The notes under the pieces are model-generated. The model was not told the DNA's origin and made no database searches. It worked only from the letters and a program-made list of their open reading frames with translations. A stretch of 64,000 nucleotides of DNA. It comes from Flavobacterium marginilacus. GTDB lineage: Bacteria; Bacteroidota; Bacteroidia; Flavobacteriales; Flavobacteriaceae. Positions 23,237-32,409 of the stretch are shown here, piece after piece. Positions within the stretch are counted from its first letter, which is position 1. Every line of letters begins with the position of its first letter. The DNA is taken from positions 4,216,001 to 4,280,000 of the forward strand of contig NZ_CP113975.1 of assembly GCF_026870155.1 (NCBI RefSeq), in the 5' to 3' direction. The translations under genes and the position numbers were made by a program.

Positions 23237-25531
23237 TTAAAAAGGATAACCAATAGCAATATTCAAGATTAGGTTGTCTTTTCTCCAAGAACTGCTTCCA
23301 AAATCAATAGCATCAATTACCCATCGGTCGTTTTCGGGCAACCAAGGTTTTCTAAGTGGAATTGCCAAATCTGTTCTTAAAATAAGGAAGGACAAATCGA
23401 ATCGCAATCCAGCTCCAGCACCAACGGCGATTTCTTTCATAAAATCTTTCGAAAATTTGGCACCTGCCTTGTTGGGATCTTCATTCAAAAGCCAGATATT
23501 TCCAGCATCTAAGAACAAAGCACCATTTACAATACTAAATAATTTTGCTCTATACTCGGTACTGAATTCTAATTTTATATCTCCCGATTGATCTGGCAAA
23601 TAAGAGTTATCAGTCTGTTGGTTTAGATAACTTCCGGGACCGAGTGTTCTGGCTCTGAAGGCACGAATACTATTGGTTCCTCCTGATACAAATTGTTTGG
23701 ATGTTGGCATTACAACCGAATTTCCATACGGCAATCCTACACCGACGATAATTCTGCTTGCCAATTGCGTGTCTTTACTAAGTTTTAAATAATGACGGAA
23801 ATCTGTCTTCACTTTTGCATATTGGCTCAATGGCACATCTAATATTTTTACCGTGTCTTTTTTCTTGATATTAGCTCCTGTTATCAAACCAGTAATGTTT
23901 CCGGCCAAATCCAATTCTCCATTAAAATAGAAGGTATGTTTTTTTCGCTTTTGCATCGTATTGGTATAAGTGTACGAATACGTTGGTCCAAAAATCAGCT
24001 GTTTTTCGATTACTTTCCCCAAAGCGGAATCAGTATCAATGTCTTGCTGATATTCTACTGTTACATTATTTGGACTTACGTAGGTTATATCCATAACATT
24101 TAACTGATGCTCTTTTCGGATATTTTCTCTCCACAAATAACCAAACGAAGCGTTAAAAGAATTCAATGAATACAATTGCATCCTGTTTTGAAATTCATAG
24201 CGGACAGTTGCTTTCGTTCTTGGAACAAATTCACTGTTGCCCTGAATATGGAATGGCGTGATAAACCTTGGCCAGGTCAGACTGGTTTCTGTTCCAAGTT
24301 TAAATATATTTTTACAGTTATTCTCACCTCCAAGCTGAAAATCGGCACCGCCAAATACAGAGACTGTAAGCAGTTCAGCACCACCAAAAAGGTTTCGGTT
24401 ATTCCAGTTTACATTAACTTCTGATCCTGTATAACTTGCCGAATTTGTTTTCCCTAAAACTTCAAAACGAATGAATTTTTTCGGAAGAAGCGTAAGATAG
24501 TAATAGGAATCTAAAGTGTTTTTTAAACTGTCAGATTCTTTGAATTCATTCTTGACAAAATTAAAAGTCCCAAGATTCACAAAACGGTTCAGCGTAAGAT
24601 TATGATCTTTCCGATTGTATAAATCTCCTTTTTTAAAAAGTATGGCTCTGTCAAAAACGCTGGGTTTGAAAGTATCGGCAGTATCAATAATGGTAAAATC
24701 ATTGTACTGAACAATGTCTTCTTTTTTGTATTTTATAGTATCTTTTGAAACCGTAAAATTAGGATACACTATAATTTTATCAATTTTATAGGCTTCTCTG
24801 GCTTTCTCGGGAGTTTCCTCTTTAATTTTTAATTTAATATTAACCAAATGATCTCCCTTTGAACTATCGACCTGAGCCAAAATATAATCTGGGTTAAAAT
24901 AATAAAATCCTCTTTCCTTTAATCTGGCATCGATGCGTTCACGTTCGGTTTTTATAACATCAAGATCGTATGGATTTCCTTCTTTCAACAATGATCTGCG
25001 TTGGGTTCTGGCAATTGCTTTCCCTAAAGCAGAAGAATCATCTGGAAATTTCACTTCATTTATTTTATATTGCTGTCTCGGCTGAACAATATATTCTGCT
25101 GTTGCTCTTTTATTTCTGACCGTAGAATCGGCGCTGACTCTGGCTTTAAAATAACCACGGTTTTCAGCAAAATTCCTTAAAACCTTTGCATTGTAATCTA
25201 AATCTACTTTACTGAAAAGCACAGGTTCTTCACCTACTTTATTTCGTAACCAGTATCTGATTCCTTTGTCTTTCGTTGGCTCGCCCGCTATATTGTAAAA
25301 CCATAGTTTTGGACGCAAACCTAATATTTGCTTATTCGGTTTAGGACGTAACAGATCTTCCAGTGCTTTCTCCAGTTCTTTTCTTTCTTTCTTTTTCATA
25401 ACAGAATCTTTCACCGTCACAGAACCGCCTTTGTACAGCAGATCCCCCTCTGGCAGATACTTGGTATTACTGCATCCATAAACAAAAAGTAAGGACAGCA
25501 CTATACAATATTTCATATAATTGATTTTCAT
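23237..25531 (-). CDS. TamA/BamA-family outer-membrane protein (lipoprotein-signal form)
   Basis: From the preferred ATG at 25531 (MKINYMKYCIVLSLLFVYGC, a lipobox signal) the protein has about 764 residues. N-terminal POTRA-like segments (about 90-330) precede a 16-strand barrel of the surface antigen D15 type ending in ...DNLILNIAIGYPF with a terminal aromatic. It contains the barrel motif GGTNSIRAFRARTLGPG (VRGF/Y-like, lid-lock region). The upstream tamB-like gene ends 5 nt before this start, so the pair forms the flavobacterial TAM-like system for moving proteins or lipids to the outer membrane. Confidence 0.85.
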   Translation of the reverse strand: MKINYMKYCIVLSLLFVYGCSNTKYLPEGDLLYKGGSVTVKDSVMKKKERKELEKALEDLLRPKPNKQILGLRPKLWFYNIAGEPTKDKGIRYWLRNKVGEEPVLFSKVDLDYNAKVLRNFAENRGYFKARVSADSTVRNKRATAEYIVQPRQQYKINEVKFPDDSSALGKAIARTQRRSLLKEGNPYDLDVIKTERERIDARLKERGFYYFNPDYILAQVDSSKGDHLVNIKLKIKEETPEKAREAYKIDKIIVYPNFTVSKDTIKYKKEDIVQYNDFTIIDTADTFKPSVFDRAILFKKGDLYNRKDHNLTLNRFVNLGTFNFVKNEFKESDSLKNTLDSYYYLTLLPKKFIRFEVLGKTNSASYTGSEVNVNWNNRNLFGGAELLTVSVFGGADFQLGGENNCKNIFKLGTETSLTWPRFITPFHIQGNSEFVPRTKATVRYEFQNRMQLYSLNSFNASFGYLWRENIRKEHQLNVMDITYVSPNNVTVEYQQDIDTDSALGKVIEKQLIFGPTYSYTYTNTMQKRKKHTFYFNGELDLAGNITGLITGANIKKKDTVKILDVPLSQYAKVKTDFRHYLKLSKDTQLASRIIVGVGLPYGNSVVMPTSKQFVSGGTNSIRAFRARTLGPGSYLNQQTDNSYLPDQSGDIKLEFSTEYRAKLFSIVNGALFLDAGNIWLLNEDPNKAGAKFSKDFMKEIAVGAGAGLRFDLSFLILRTDLAIPLRKPWLPENDRWVIDAIDFGSSSWRKDNLILNIAIGYPF

Positions 25532-25535
25532 ACTG

Positions 25536-28500
25536 CTATGTTTTTTGCTCATTTCCTTCAATTTGTTTTTCGAATTTCTCTTCTTGTTTCTCTTCTTGTT
25601 TTTCTATTCGTTTTCTCTTCTCTTTACGCTCTTTTTCCTCTTGAATTATGCGCTTTTCCTCATCGCTTCGGTGAAAAAGCTCTCTGAATTTATTGTAACT
25701 CATCGTGATCACAAAAGCGACACCTGTTTCAATAACCTGACCTTCAACAGCCACCTGATATTCATTTTTGCGATAAGCACGAACCATATATCGGCCGTCT
25801 TTTGTAAGCTGATAGTCCAAAGAAACGTCTCCCGCAATATTGGTAGTTTCTTCATTGGCACGTTCTTTTCCTTCAACACCAAAACTGCTTCCAACAGTAA
25901 CTTTCAATCGATCATCCAGCAATTTTTTAGAAACAGCAACATTCAGATCCGTTCTGTTTTCCATTGATCCGGAAGTGTAATCATCGGTCGATTCTAAATC
26001 AAATTCCAATTGAACACCGCTTATTAATTCTGCCGAAAGATCATTTAATTGCTGTGAAAGTATCTTACTCACACTTTGTCTGGCCAATGATTCGGCACTT
26101 GTTCCGCCACTTTCACTTGCAAAAGGATTTTCGCCAACAAAACGACTCAACAGTAAAAGGGCAAAAACCTGTTTATTTAATTCTGCTGGTTCTTGTCGCA
26201 ATTGTTCCAGTTTTGTCTGGGAAGCCGATACAATATCTGATGAAACGCCATAATTTCCATCGGGAAGTTTAATGTCAAAAGTAATTTCAGGCTTTAGCAA
26301 TTCGCCATTCATTTTCAATAAAGTCTGAAACGGAATTTTTTGCTTGTACGTGTTTTTTACGGTCGGGCTAACTGCTCCCAATTGGTTTCCCAACAGGTCA
26401 ATCGGCGCTACTTTCACTTTATAAATTGCCGTAATATTCAAAGTTGCCATCGTTGGCTCTCCGTTCCAGATAATATAACTTCCTTTCTGAATATTAAATT
26501 TTCTTCGGATGCCATTAAAATTCATTTCATACGCTCCATCTGCAACTTCATATTTACCGGTAAGAGTCGATTTTCCCGAAGGGTCAATTCCGCCAGTAAG
26601 CTGGGCTTCACCTTTCAAATTAAGGTAATCTCCGTTTCCTTTGTCGATAACCAATGTGAGTTCTGCTTCTTTGTCCAATGAAATATCAACGCTGACATTC
26701 ATCCCAATCAAGTCCGACTGATTCAGTTTTTTCTGCATTGCTACCGTCTGTTTCAAATAAATATTATCTTCATTTACAAACTCTACGATTCCTTCTCTAT
26801 CGGCAATCGATGGATCGGATTGAGGCAATACAACCGTAAATTTGGTTTCTTTATTTATTTTGAGATCGCCGCCTACAATAGGACTTTCGAGCGTTCCTTT
26901 TATGTCTAATTTAGTATCAAAAAATAAATCTCCATAAAAAAGATCATTATCCGAAGCTTTAGAATGTATCGCTCTGAAGTCATTAGCAGCGACTTTTAAA
27001 TTGAAATTATAATTTCTGAAATCTGGAGATTGTATGGTACCGCTTAGCGCCAATTCATTATCATTTTCATCATAAAATGTAAAAGTGTCGAACGCAATTA
27101 TATCGTTACTGAAAGTGATTTTTTCATTCTCTGTTTTAAAATAAGAATTGAGTTTTGTAATTCTGAAACTGCTACCATTAAAGTTTAACTGACCATCCAC
27201 TTTTGGTGTCGTCGCATTTCCAGTAATTTTGAAATTTCCAGATAAAAATCCTGTTCCATCACTAATATTCCCCATCGAAAATCCTTGAATACTTTTGATA
27301 TTTAATGTATTGATATCGGCATTAAAATCTAAATTGCCATCAGTAATTCTATAATTTCCATTGATTTTCACATCATTGCCTTCACCGCTCAAAACTACAT
27401 TGGCAACAAGCGTATTGGTCGTTTTGTTATCGACTTTTATCTCAATATCGCCGACAGGTTCTGCCTTAAAAGCAAAATCATCCACCTTGATATCTGAAGT
27501 AAAAATCGGCGATGTCATTGCGTTTTCGACAACTGCATTCCCGTTGATTAAACCCTGCATCAGCAGTTTGTCTTTTTTGACAATATTCAGAATAGTTTCA
27601 ATTTTGAAATTCACAAAATCTACCTGAACTGGAGCGTTGTTTTGAGTTCCTTGTGATTGAATCTTTAGTTCGTTGCCCGAATTATCTAAGAAAAATTTAT
27701 TAATGTACAATCTTTTATCGCCAAATTCAATTGCATTTTCAGGATTGATATTCCATTTATCATAATTAAGCACGAAATTATCCGAGTTGATTTTCAAGAT
27801 ATTTTTGGCATCCTGACGCAGAAATTCACCGGCGATAACATATTGTTCTTTGTCTTTGGTGTCTTTTACCTGCAAGGCGTAAGAAAGAATATTGTTTTCG
27901 GCTTTTCCGGATAAACTGGTGTAAGGAATTTTTAATTCACCGCTTTCAATTGTTGCCACCGAAATTTGATATTCCAAAGCATTTTCTTTGGCTTCGACAT
28001 TTATTTTACCGTCAGCGATTGTATTATTGGCATAAACAATTCTCGGAATCGTTCCTTTTATTTCCAAAGAATCGGCAACATTATTGTATTTACCAGTAAT
28101 TTTAAAAGGCTCCAGTCCTGTAAGTTTAGGAAGCAGTTTAAAGAGTACAGGAACATTATCCACAGTAATTGAAAAAGCCAGCCTTTGTTCATCTGATTCC
28201 GCATTCACTTTTGGATTTTGCAGATCCATATATTTTGACAAAGATTTTTTTACTGCCGAGGCTAATGTGGTTAGCTTGTATTTACCATCTACTTCAGCTT
28301 TCAAAAACTGAGATGATATTTTGATATTGTTTCGGGCATTATCCGAAAAAGCAATTACACGCACAGAATCCAGAACAATCAATTCGTTCTGCAAAATCTG
28401 AATGTTCGAAAGAAATACTTTTCCATTCAGAAAATCAGGATTGCTGTTGGCAATATCGGCATCTACATTTCCTCGCAATTTCATCGGGCCAGCGTGAAGA

Positions 28501-30626
28501 TTCAGCTTTTCCAAATCGGCAATATCAAGGTTTAATTTTAATTGAATGGTCGGATATTTGTCTTTTGTACTCCCGTTGGCAGTCAGATCAAAATTAAGAT
28601 TTGGGTCTTTCATTCCCGATTTTACAGCAAAAGAACCGTTTTTGATATTTCCTTTCACCTTCAAATCTTTGTACGCATATCTGTTGAATACCGCTTTCTG
28701 GACAATTCCAGCCAATTCTGCCTGAGCTGTTTTTGGGTCTAAACCTTTGCCTTTTACTTTCGCTTTAAGCGTAATTTTTCCGATAGAATCATTTTTAATC
28801 AATCGACCCAAATCAAAATCCACTAAGGAAACATTCGCATCATATTTCTCTTGTTTTTTAATTCTTTGGTCAAATAATGCATCCACTTTTGCGCTTCCGA
28901 AACTGCTGTTTAAAGCCAGATTGGTATTGAAATTCTGAACCGTACCTTTGAATTTTCCCTGTAGATTAAACTGCGAAGGCAACTGAATAGTCGCTGGAAT
29001 TGTTCCCGTTGGAACAAATGAATACACATCTTTGGCAGTGCTCGACAATTTTTTGATATTCAAATCATAATAGGCTTTTTTAACATCGGGTAAACCTTTT
29101 ATTTTTCCCGAAAGTGAAACTCTCGTACTTCCAATTCCGCTCATTTCGAATAAAGGAATATTCAGATCTTTTACCTTTCCGTTCAAACGGGTATTCAGAT
29201 ACAAAACAGCATTTGGATTGCTTTTAAACGGATTTGTTTTTTGCAAATCGGGAGCAAAAAGTAAAATGTCTTTGAAACCAATTTTAGACTGATTTAAATT
29301 GGCATCCACAGCAATATTTGCAATGTCTTTTTTCAGAGCATCAAGCGATGAATAAGTGACTTTAATTTTATTCTGCAAAAGTGTCTGCGGTGTTCTCAAA
29401 TACAAATTGTTCAGCTCCGCATTTTTAGGTCCATAAAAGAAATCCGTTTTTAAAGCCTGAATCTGCAAACCGCTTTTTTCATTCACGGCAAGTGCTTTTA
29501 TATTTCCCGAAATAGTATCATTTCCGTAATATAATTTTTCCGCTTCAAAATCGAATTTGTTTAAATCAAGATGGCTGTAATCAATACCTTTGGGATTGGG
29601 TTTAGACTGCATATCATCAAATTTGAAAGCGATATTCTTTAAATTGACATCGTTGAGTTTTACTTTCCATCCCGTTTGTTTAATGTCGGTCGAATCTAAA
29701 TCTGGAGTATTGATTTGTTTGTATTTGACGCCTAATCTTAGGTTTCCTTTTAGATTTTTTAACTCGAAAGAATCAAAATCCAAAAGCTGTTTATTCAGAT
29801 CAATTTCATTGACAGTCAATTCCAGATTTCCCAAACGTATTCCTGAATCCAGTTTAGAATCTTTATTATCGTATGCAATATCAATTTTTGACAAACTGAT
29901 TTTGTCCAATTGTAATTTGAAGTCTTTTCTTTTTGAAATGGTATCAACAGTTTTTACCGAAACCTCGGCAATTTTTTCGACAGCATCCTGATTCAACGTT
30001 AATTTCAATCCGTTTAAATTAATATCCGGAATATTGAAATCCATTTTATCTAAATCAAACTCTTTGAATTTTGTATCAAAATGCGTGAGTTTTACGCGAA
30101 AATCATTTTTGGAATAATCATCTTTAAAATTAAAATTGATAGCATCGAGATTTACTTTTACAACTGATATCTTGAATGGTTTGCTGTTGGGATCTTTTGG
30201 TTCATTCGAATCGAAAGCTTTGATAATGTAATCGAAATTAAAAACTCCATCTTTGTTTCTCGAAATATTGGCAGTTGTATTCGTCAGGGAAATCGAATTT
30301 ATTTCGAGTTCACTGCTTATCAGTTTAAACAAATCAACATCAACTTCTAAGCGCTTTCCAGCAAGTAAGACTTTTTTCTTTTGATCTTCAAAATAAAAAC
30401 CTTCAAGAACCACTTCTTTAGGAAAATTTATAGCAATCCGGTCTAAAGCAACCTTGGTTTTAATTTTGCCGTGCAGATAAGTAATCGCTTTGTCTTTTGC
30501 AAAATTTTGAATAGCGGGAACCTGAATTAAAATGGTAAGAAGCAATAAAAGCGCAACTACCGAAGCGACGCACCAAAGCGATACACGCAGTGTTTTTTTA
30601 AAAAAATGAATGTATTTTTGATTCAT
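25536..30626 (-). CDS. tamB: TamB-like translocation and assembly module protein
   Basis: A 1696-residue protein. An N-terminal signal-anchor (VSLWCVASVVALLLLLTILI) is followed by very long, regular beta-strand repeats of the AsmA/TamB type (for example SIGKITLKAKVKGKGLDPKTAQAELAG). The C-terminal DUF490 domain (about 1250-1600) holds KGSYIIWNGEPTMATLNITAIYKVKVAPIDLLG and LNDLSAELISGVQLEFDLES. It spans the periplasm as a hydrophobic groove that carries lipids between membranes. A Lys/Glu/Arg-rich tail ends the protein. It is coupled to the TamA-like gene downstream. Confidence 0.9.
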   Translation of the reverse strand: MNQKYIHFFKKTLRVSLWCVASVVALLLLLTILIQVPAIQNFAKDKAITYLHGKIKTKVALDRIAINFPKEVVLEGFYFEDQKKKVLLAGKRLEVDVDLFKLISSELEINSISLTNTTANISRNKDGVFNFDYIIKAFDSNEPKDPNSKPFKISVVKVNLDAINFNFKDDYSKNDFRVKLTHFDTKFKEFDLDKMDFNIPDINLNGLKLTLNQDAVEKIAEVSVKTVDTISKRKDFKLQLDKISLSKIDIAYDNKDSKLDSGIRLGNLELTVNEIDLNKQLLDFDSFELKNLKGNLRLGVKYKQINTPDLDSTDIKQTGWKVKLNDVNLKNIAFKFDDMQSKPNPKGIDYSHLDLNKFDFEAEKLYYGNDTISGNIKALAVNEKSGLQIQALKTDFFYGPKNAELNNLYLRTPQTLLQNKIKVTYSSLDALKKDIANIAVDANLNQSKIGFKDILLFAPDLQKTNPFKSNPNAVLYLNTRLNGKVKDLNIPLFEMSGIGSTRVSLSGKIKGLPDVKKAYYDLNIKKLSSTAKDVYSFVPTGTIPATIQLPSQFNLQGKFKGTVQNFNTNLALNSSFGSAKVDALFDQRIKKQEKYDANVSLVDFDLGRLIKNDSIGKITLKAKVKGKGLDPKTAQAELAGIVQKAVFNRYAYKDLKVKGNIKNGSFAVKSGMKDPNLNFDLTANGSTKDKYPTIQLKLNLDIADLEKLNLHAGPMKLRGNVDADIANSNPDFLNGKVFLSNIQILQNELIVLDSVRVIAFSDNARNNIKISSQFLKAEVDGKYKLTTLASAVKKSLSKYMDLQNPKVNAESDEQRLAFSITVDNVPVLFKLLPKLTGLEPFKITGKYNNVADSLEIKGTIPRIVYANNTIADGKINVEAKENALEYQISVATIESGELKIPYTSLSGKAENNILSYALQVKDTKDKEQYVIAGEFLRQDAKNILKINSDNFVLNYDKWNINPENAIEFGDKRLYINKFFLDNSGNELKIQSQGTQNNAPVQVDFVNFKIETILNIVKKDKLLMQGLINGNAVVENAMTSPIFTSDIKVDDFAFKAEPVGDIEIKVDNKTTNTLVANVVLSGEGNDVKINGNYRITDGNLDFNADINTLNIKSIQGFSMGNISDGTGFLSGNFKITGNATTPKVDGQLNFNGSSFRITKLNSYFKTENEKITFSNDIIAFDTFTFYDENDNELALSGTIQSPDFRNYNFNLKVAANDFRAIHSKASDNDLFYGDLFFDTKLDIKGTLESPIVGGDLKINKETKFTVVLPQSDPSIADREGIVEFVNEDNIYLKQTVAMQKKLNQSDLIGMNVSVDISLDKEAELTLVIDKGNGDYLNLKGEAQLTGGIDPSGKSTLTGKYEVADGAYEMNFNGIRRKFNIQKGSYIIWNGEPTMATLNITAIYKVKVAPIDLLGNQLGAVSPTVKNTYKQKIPFQTLLKMNGELLKPEITFDIKLPDGNYGVSSDIVSASQTKLEQLRQEPAELNKQVFALLLLSRFVGENPFASESGGTSAESLARQSVSKILSQQLNDLSAELISGVQLEFDLESTDDYTSGSMENRTDLNVAVSKKLLDDRLKVTVGSSFGVEGKERANEETTNIAGDVSLDYQLTKDGRYMVRAYRKNEYQVAVEGQVIETGVAFVITMSYNKFRELFHRSDEEKRIIQEEKERKEKRKRIEKQEEKQEEKFEKQIEGNEQKT

Positions 30627-30782
30627 AAGTCAGAAAACACGTTAAACAAAAGCCTTCGTAATCAAGCTGAAACTATCCAATCTACAAAAATGTAAATAAT
30701 ATACTTCAACAAGTTACACAATTTCGTTTAAATGTTCTAAAATTTTACTGAACCAATTTTATTATGGAATAAAATGCAGTCT

Positions 30783-31733
30783 TTAAAACTTTATGTGGGG
30801 AAATTTTTCTGCTAAAACAGCAATCTTCTGATTTAGTTTTGATAAGAATTTGAGATGCTGTTCTGAGTCAGGATTAAAACTTCGGTGATGCAATCCTTTT
30901 TGAATTTCTGCAACTTCTTTCATTGTCTGAAAACTATTTTCGGCAATACAGCTTTCGCTGAAACGTTCCCAGATGTAATCAATTGCTGTCTGGCTTGGAT
31001 GCAACATGTCTTCGCCATAAAAACGATAATCCCGAAGTTCATCCATCATGATTTCATAGGAAGGAAAGTAGACAAAAGTCGAAAGTCGAAAGTCAAAAGT
31101 CCCATGTAAAGCCGAAAACAAATGTGCTTTACTTACTTGATTTTCGACAAAACCATCTTTGAGGTGACGTACTGGGGAAATGGTGAAAATAAAACTGCAA
31201 TCTGGATTTATTTTCTTGATTAATTCGATCGTATTTTGAATTGAATTTTCGATAGTTTCAACTAATAATAATTCTTTAGCAAATTGTTTTTGAGGCACTT
31301 TATGACAATTGGCAACTATAGTATTTCTTTCAATATTTCGATATACCCAAGAAGTTCCATAAGTAATAATAAGGTGTGTTGCTTCCTGCAATTGCTTTTT
31401 GGTTTCCACCAAAATTTGATTCAGATTTTGTAATAATTTCTCTTTACTTGAATCACTAACATCCGAATGTACTTCAAAACAATGCCATTGTTCATTTTGA
31501 AAAAAAACATCTTCCTCAGTAAATGGTTTTTCAGAAACCACTCTATCAATAATCTTCTCGATAGAAACTGGATTGAATATTATTCCAAATGGGTTTGTCT
31601 TGTTTTGAAATTTAAAATATTCGAATTTAGCACCCATATTTTCTGCAAAACAAGAGCCTAACGAGACTATTTTGGAGTTGTAGTCTATTGGATTTTGGTT
31701 TTTAGGAATGGGTATTTGAGTTCTAAAGTTCAT
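30783..31733 (-). CDS. GSCFA domain protein
   Basis: A 316-residue protein with the defining motif LGSCFAENMG near residues 26-36 and the rest of the GSCFA (SGNH-like) domain: THLIITYGTSWVYRN, CHKVPQKQFAKELL, FTISPVRHLKDG, and the closing MLHPSQTAIDYIWERF. Bacterial GSCFA proteins are thought to be esterase-like, but their substrate is unknown. Residues encoded by 31071-31104 (FDFRLSTFV) come from an inserted 'aaagtcg' microsatellite just before YFPSYEIMMDELRDYRFY and look foreign to the family. Confidence 0.88.
   Translation of the reverse strand: MNFRTQIPIPKNQNPIDYNSKIVSLGSCFAENMGAKFEYFKFQNKTNPFGIIFNPVSIEKIIDRVVSEKPFTEEDVFFQNEQWHCFEVHSDVSDSSKEKLLQNLNQILVETKKQLQEATHLIITYGTSWVYRNIERNTIVANCHKVPQKQFAKELLLVETIENSIQNTIELIKKINPDCSFIFTISPVRHLKDGFVENQVSKAHLFSALHGTFDFRLSTFVYFPSYEIMMDELRDYRFYGEDMLHPSQTAIDYIWERFSESCIAENSFQTMKEVAEIQKGLHHRSFNPDSEQHLKFLSKLNQKIAVLAEKFPHIKF
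31071..31104. repeat. 'aaagtcg' microsatellite inside the GSCFA gene
   Basis: Tandem units (gacaaaagtc gaaagtcgaa agtcaaaagtc) are read in frame as FDFRLSTFV. The same unit recurs at 37896-37926 at the start of a TPM gene. Confidence 0.65.
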
Positions 31734-31775
31734 AGTTATTTCCTTATGAGCCGAGGAGTATTAAGCATTTTTTTC

Positions 31776-31841
31776 TCTCGCAAAGGCGCAGAGACGCAAA
31801 GTGCAAACCCGTTTTCTTTGCGTCTCTGCGCCTTTGCGAGA
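31776..31841. repeat. Long palindrome, left flank of the GxxExxY gene
   Basis: Arms of 26 bp (31776-31801 and 31816-31841) pair perfectly around a 14-nt loop; the arms contain 'tctcgcaaagg' and 'cctttgcgaga'. It lies just past the 3' end of the GxxExxY gene. A related palindrome flanks the other side (32293-32373). Confidence 0.85.
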
Positions 31842-31885
31842 CACAAATTTAATAAAATCACATTTAAACTTATAAAGTGTAAAAA

Positions 31886-32263
31886 TTACAGATTATTTAC
31901 TATTCTTGTAATTCCGTTTTTAATTAATGATTCATTAAAATTAATCAACAAACCTAATTTCATTCCTGTTACTTTAAGATAAGTTAAAAGTTGTTTTGGA
32001 TGAACATTTGCAATCTCTTCGACTGATTTTATTTCAATAATTACCTTATTTTCAATTATTAAATCTGTGCGGAAACCTATATCTAAAAATATATCATCCC
32101 AAATTACTGGCAGTGGTTTCTGCCTTTCAACATTTAAACCTCGTTTAGATAACTCATAATAAAGAATTGCTTCATAAACGGATTCAAGCAACCCAGGGCC
32201 TAGTTTGGTATGGATTTTATAAGAAACATCAACAACAATTTTAGAAATTTCGTTTTCAGTCAT
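31886..32263 (-). CDS. GxxExxY protein (nuclease-like)
   Basis: A 125-residue protein with the family's name motif at Gly24-Leu-Leu-Glu27-Ser-Val-Tyr30. It continues LNVERQKPLPVIWDDIFLDIGFRTDLIIENKVIIEIKSVEEI, where Asp67, Glu77 and Lys79 fit the D...ExK core of the PD-(D/E)XK nuclease fold. The biological role of GxxExxY proteins is not established. The gene lies between two long palindromes of one repeat family, which suggests it travels with them. It lies between the GSCFA gene and alaS and has no operon partner. Confidence 0.9.
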   Translation of the reverse strand: MTENEISKIVVDVSYKIHTKLGPGLLESVYEAILYYELSKRGLNVERQKPLPVIWDDIFLDIGFRTDLIIENKVIIEIKSVEEIANVHPKQLLTYLKVTGMKLGLLINFNESLIKNGITRIVNNL

Positions 32264-32292
32264 ATTTTTATTTCTCGCTAATATAATACAAA

Positions 32293-32373
32293 TCTCGCAA
32301 AGACGCTAAGGCGCAAAGCATAGTCAATAAATATTTATCCACAAAACTTTTGCGTCTTCGCGTCTTTGCGAGA
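32293..32373. repeat. Long imperfect palindrome, right flank of the GxxExxY gene
   Basis: The left arm 'tctcgcaaagacgctaagg' starts at 32293 and the right arm 'cgtcttcgcgtctttgcgaga' ends at 32373. The arms share the words tctcgcaaag/ctttgcgaga with the palindrome at 31776-31841. It lies upstream of the GxxExxY start and just past the end of alaS. Confidence 0.8.
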
Positions 32374-32409
32374 CATTATTTTCTAAAAAACTTACCGAGA
32401 GACCGAGAA

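Noticed and set aside
25521..30000. Multiple + strand frames opposite the TamA/TamB genes
   Set aside because: All are antisense to long, conserved coding sequence and lack recognisable motifs.
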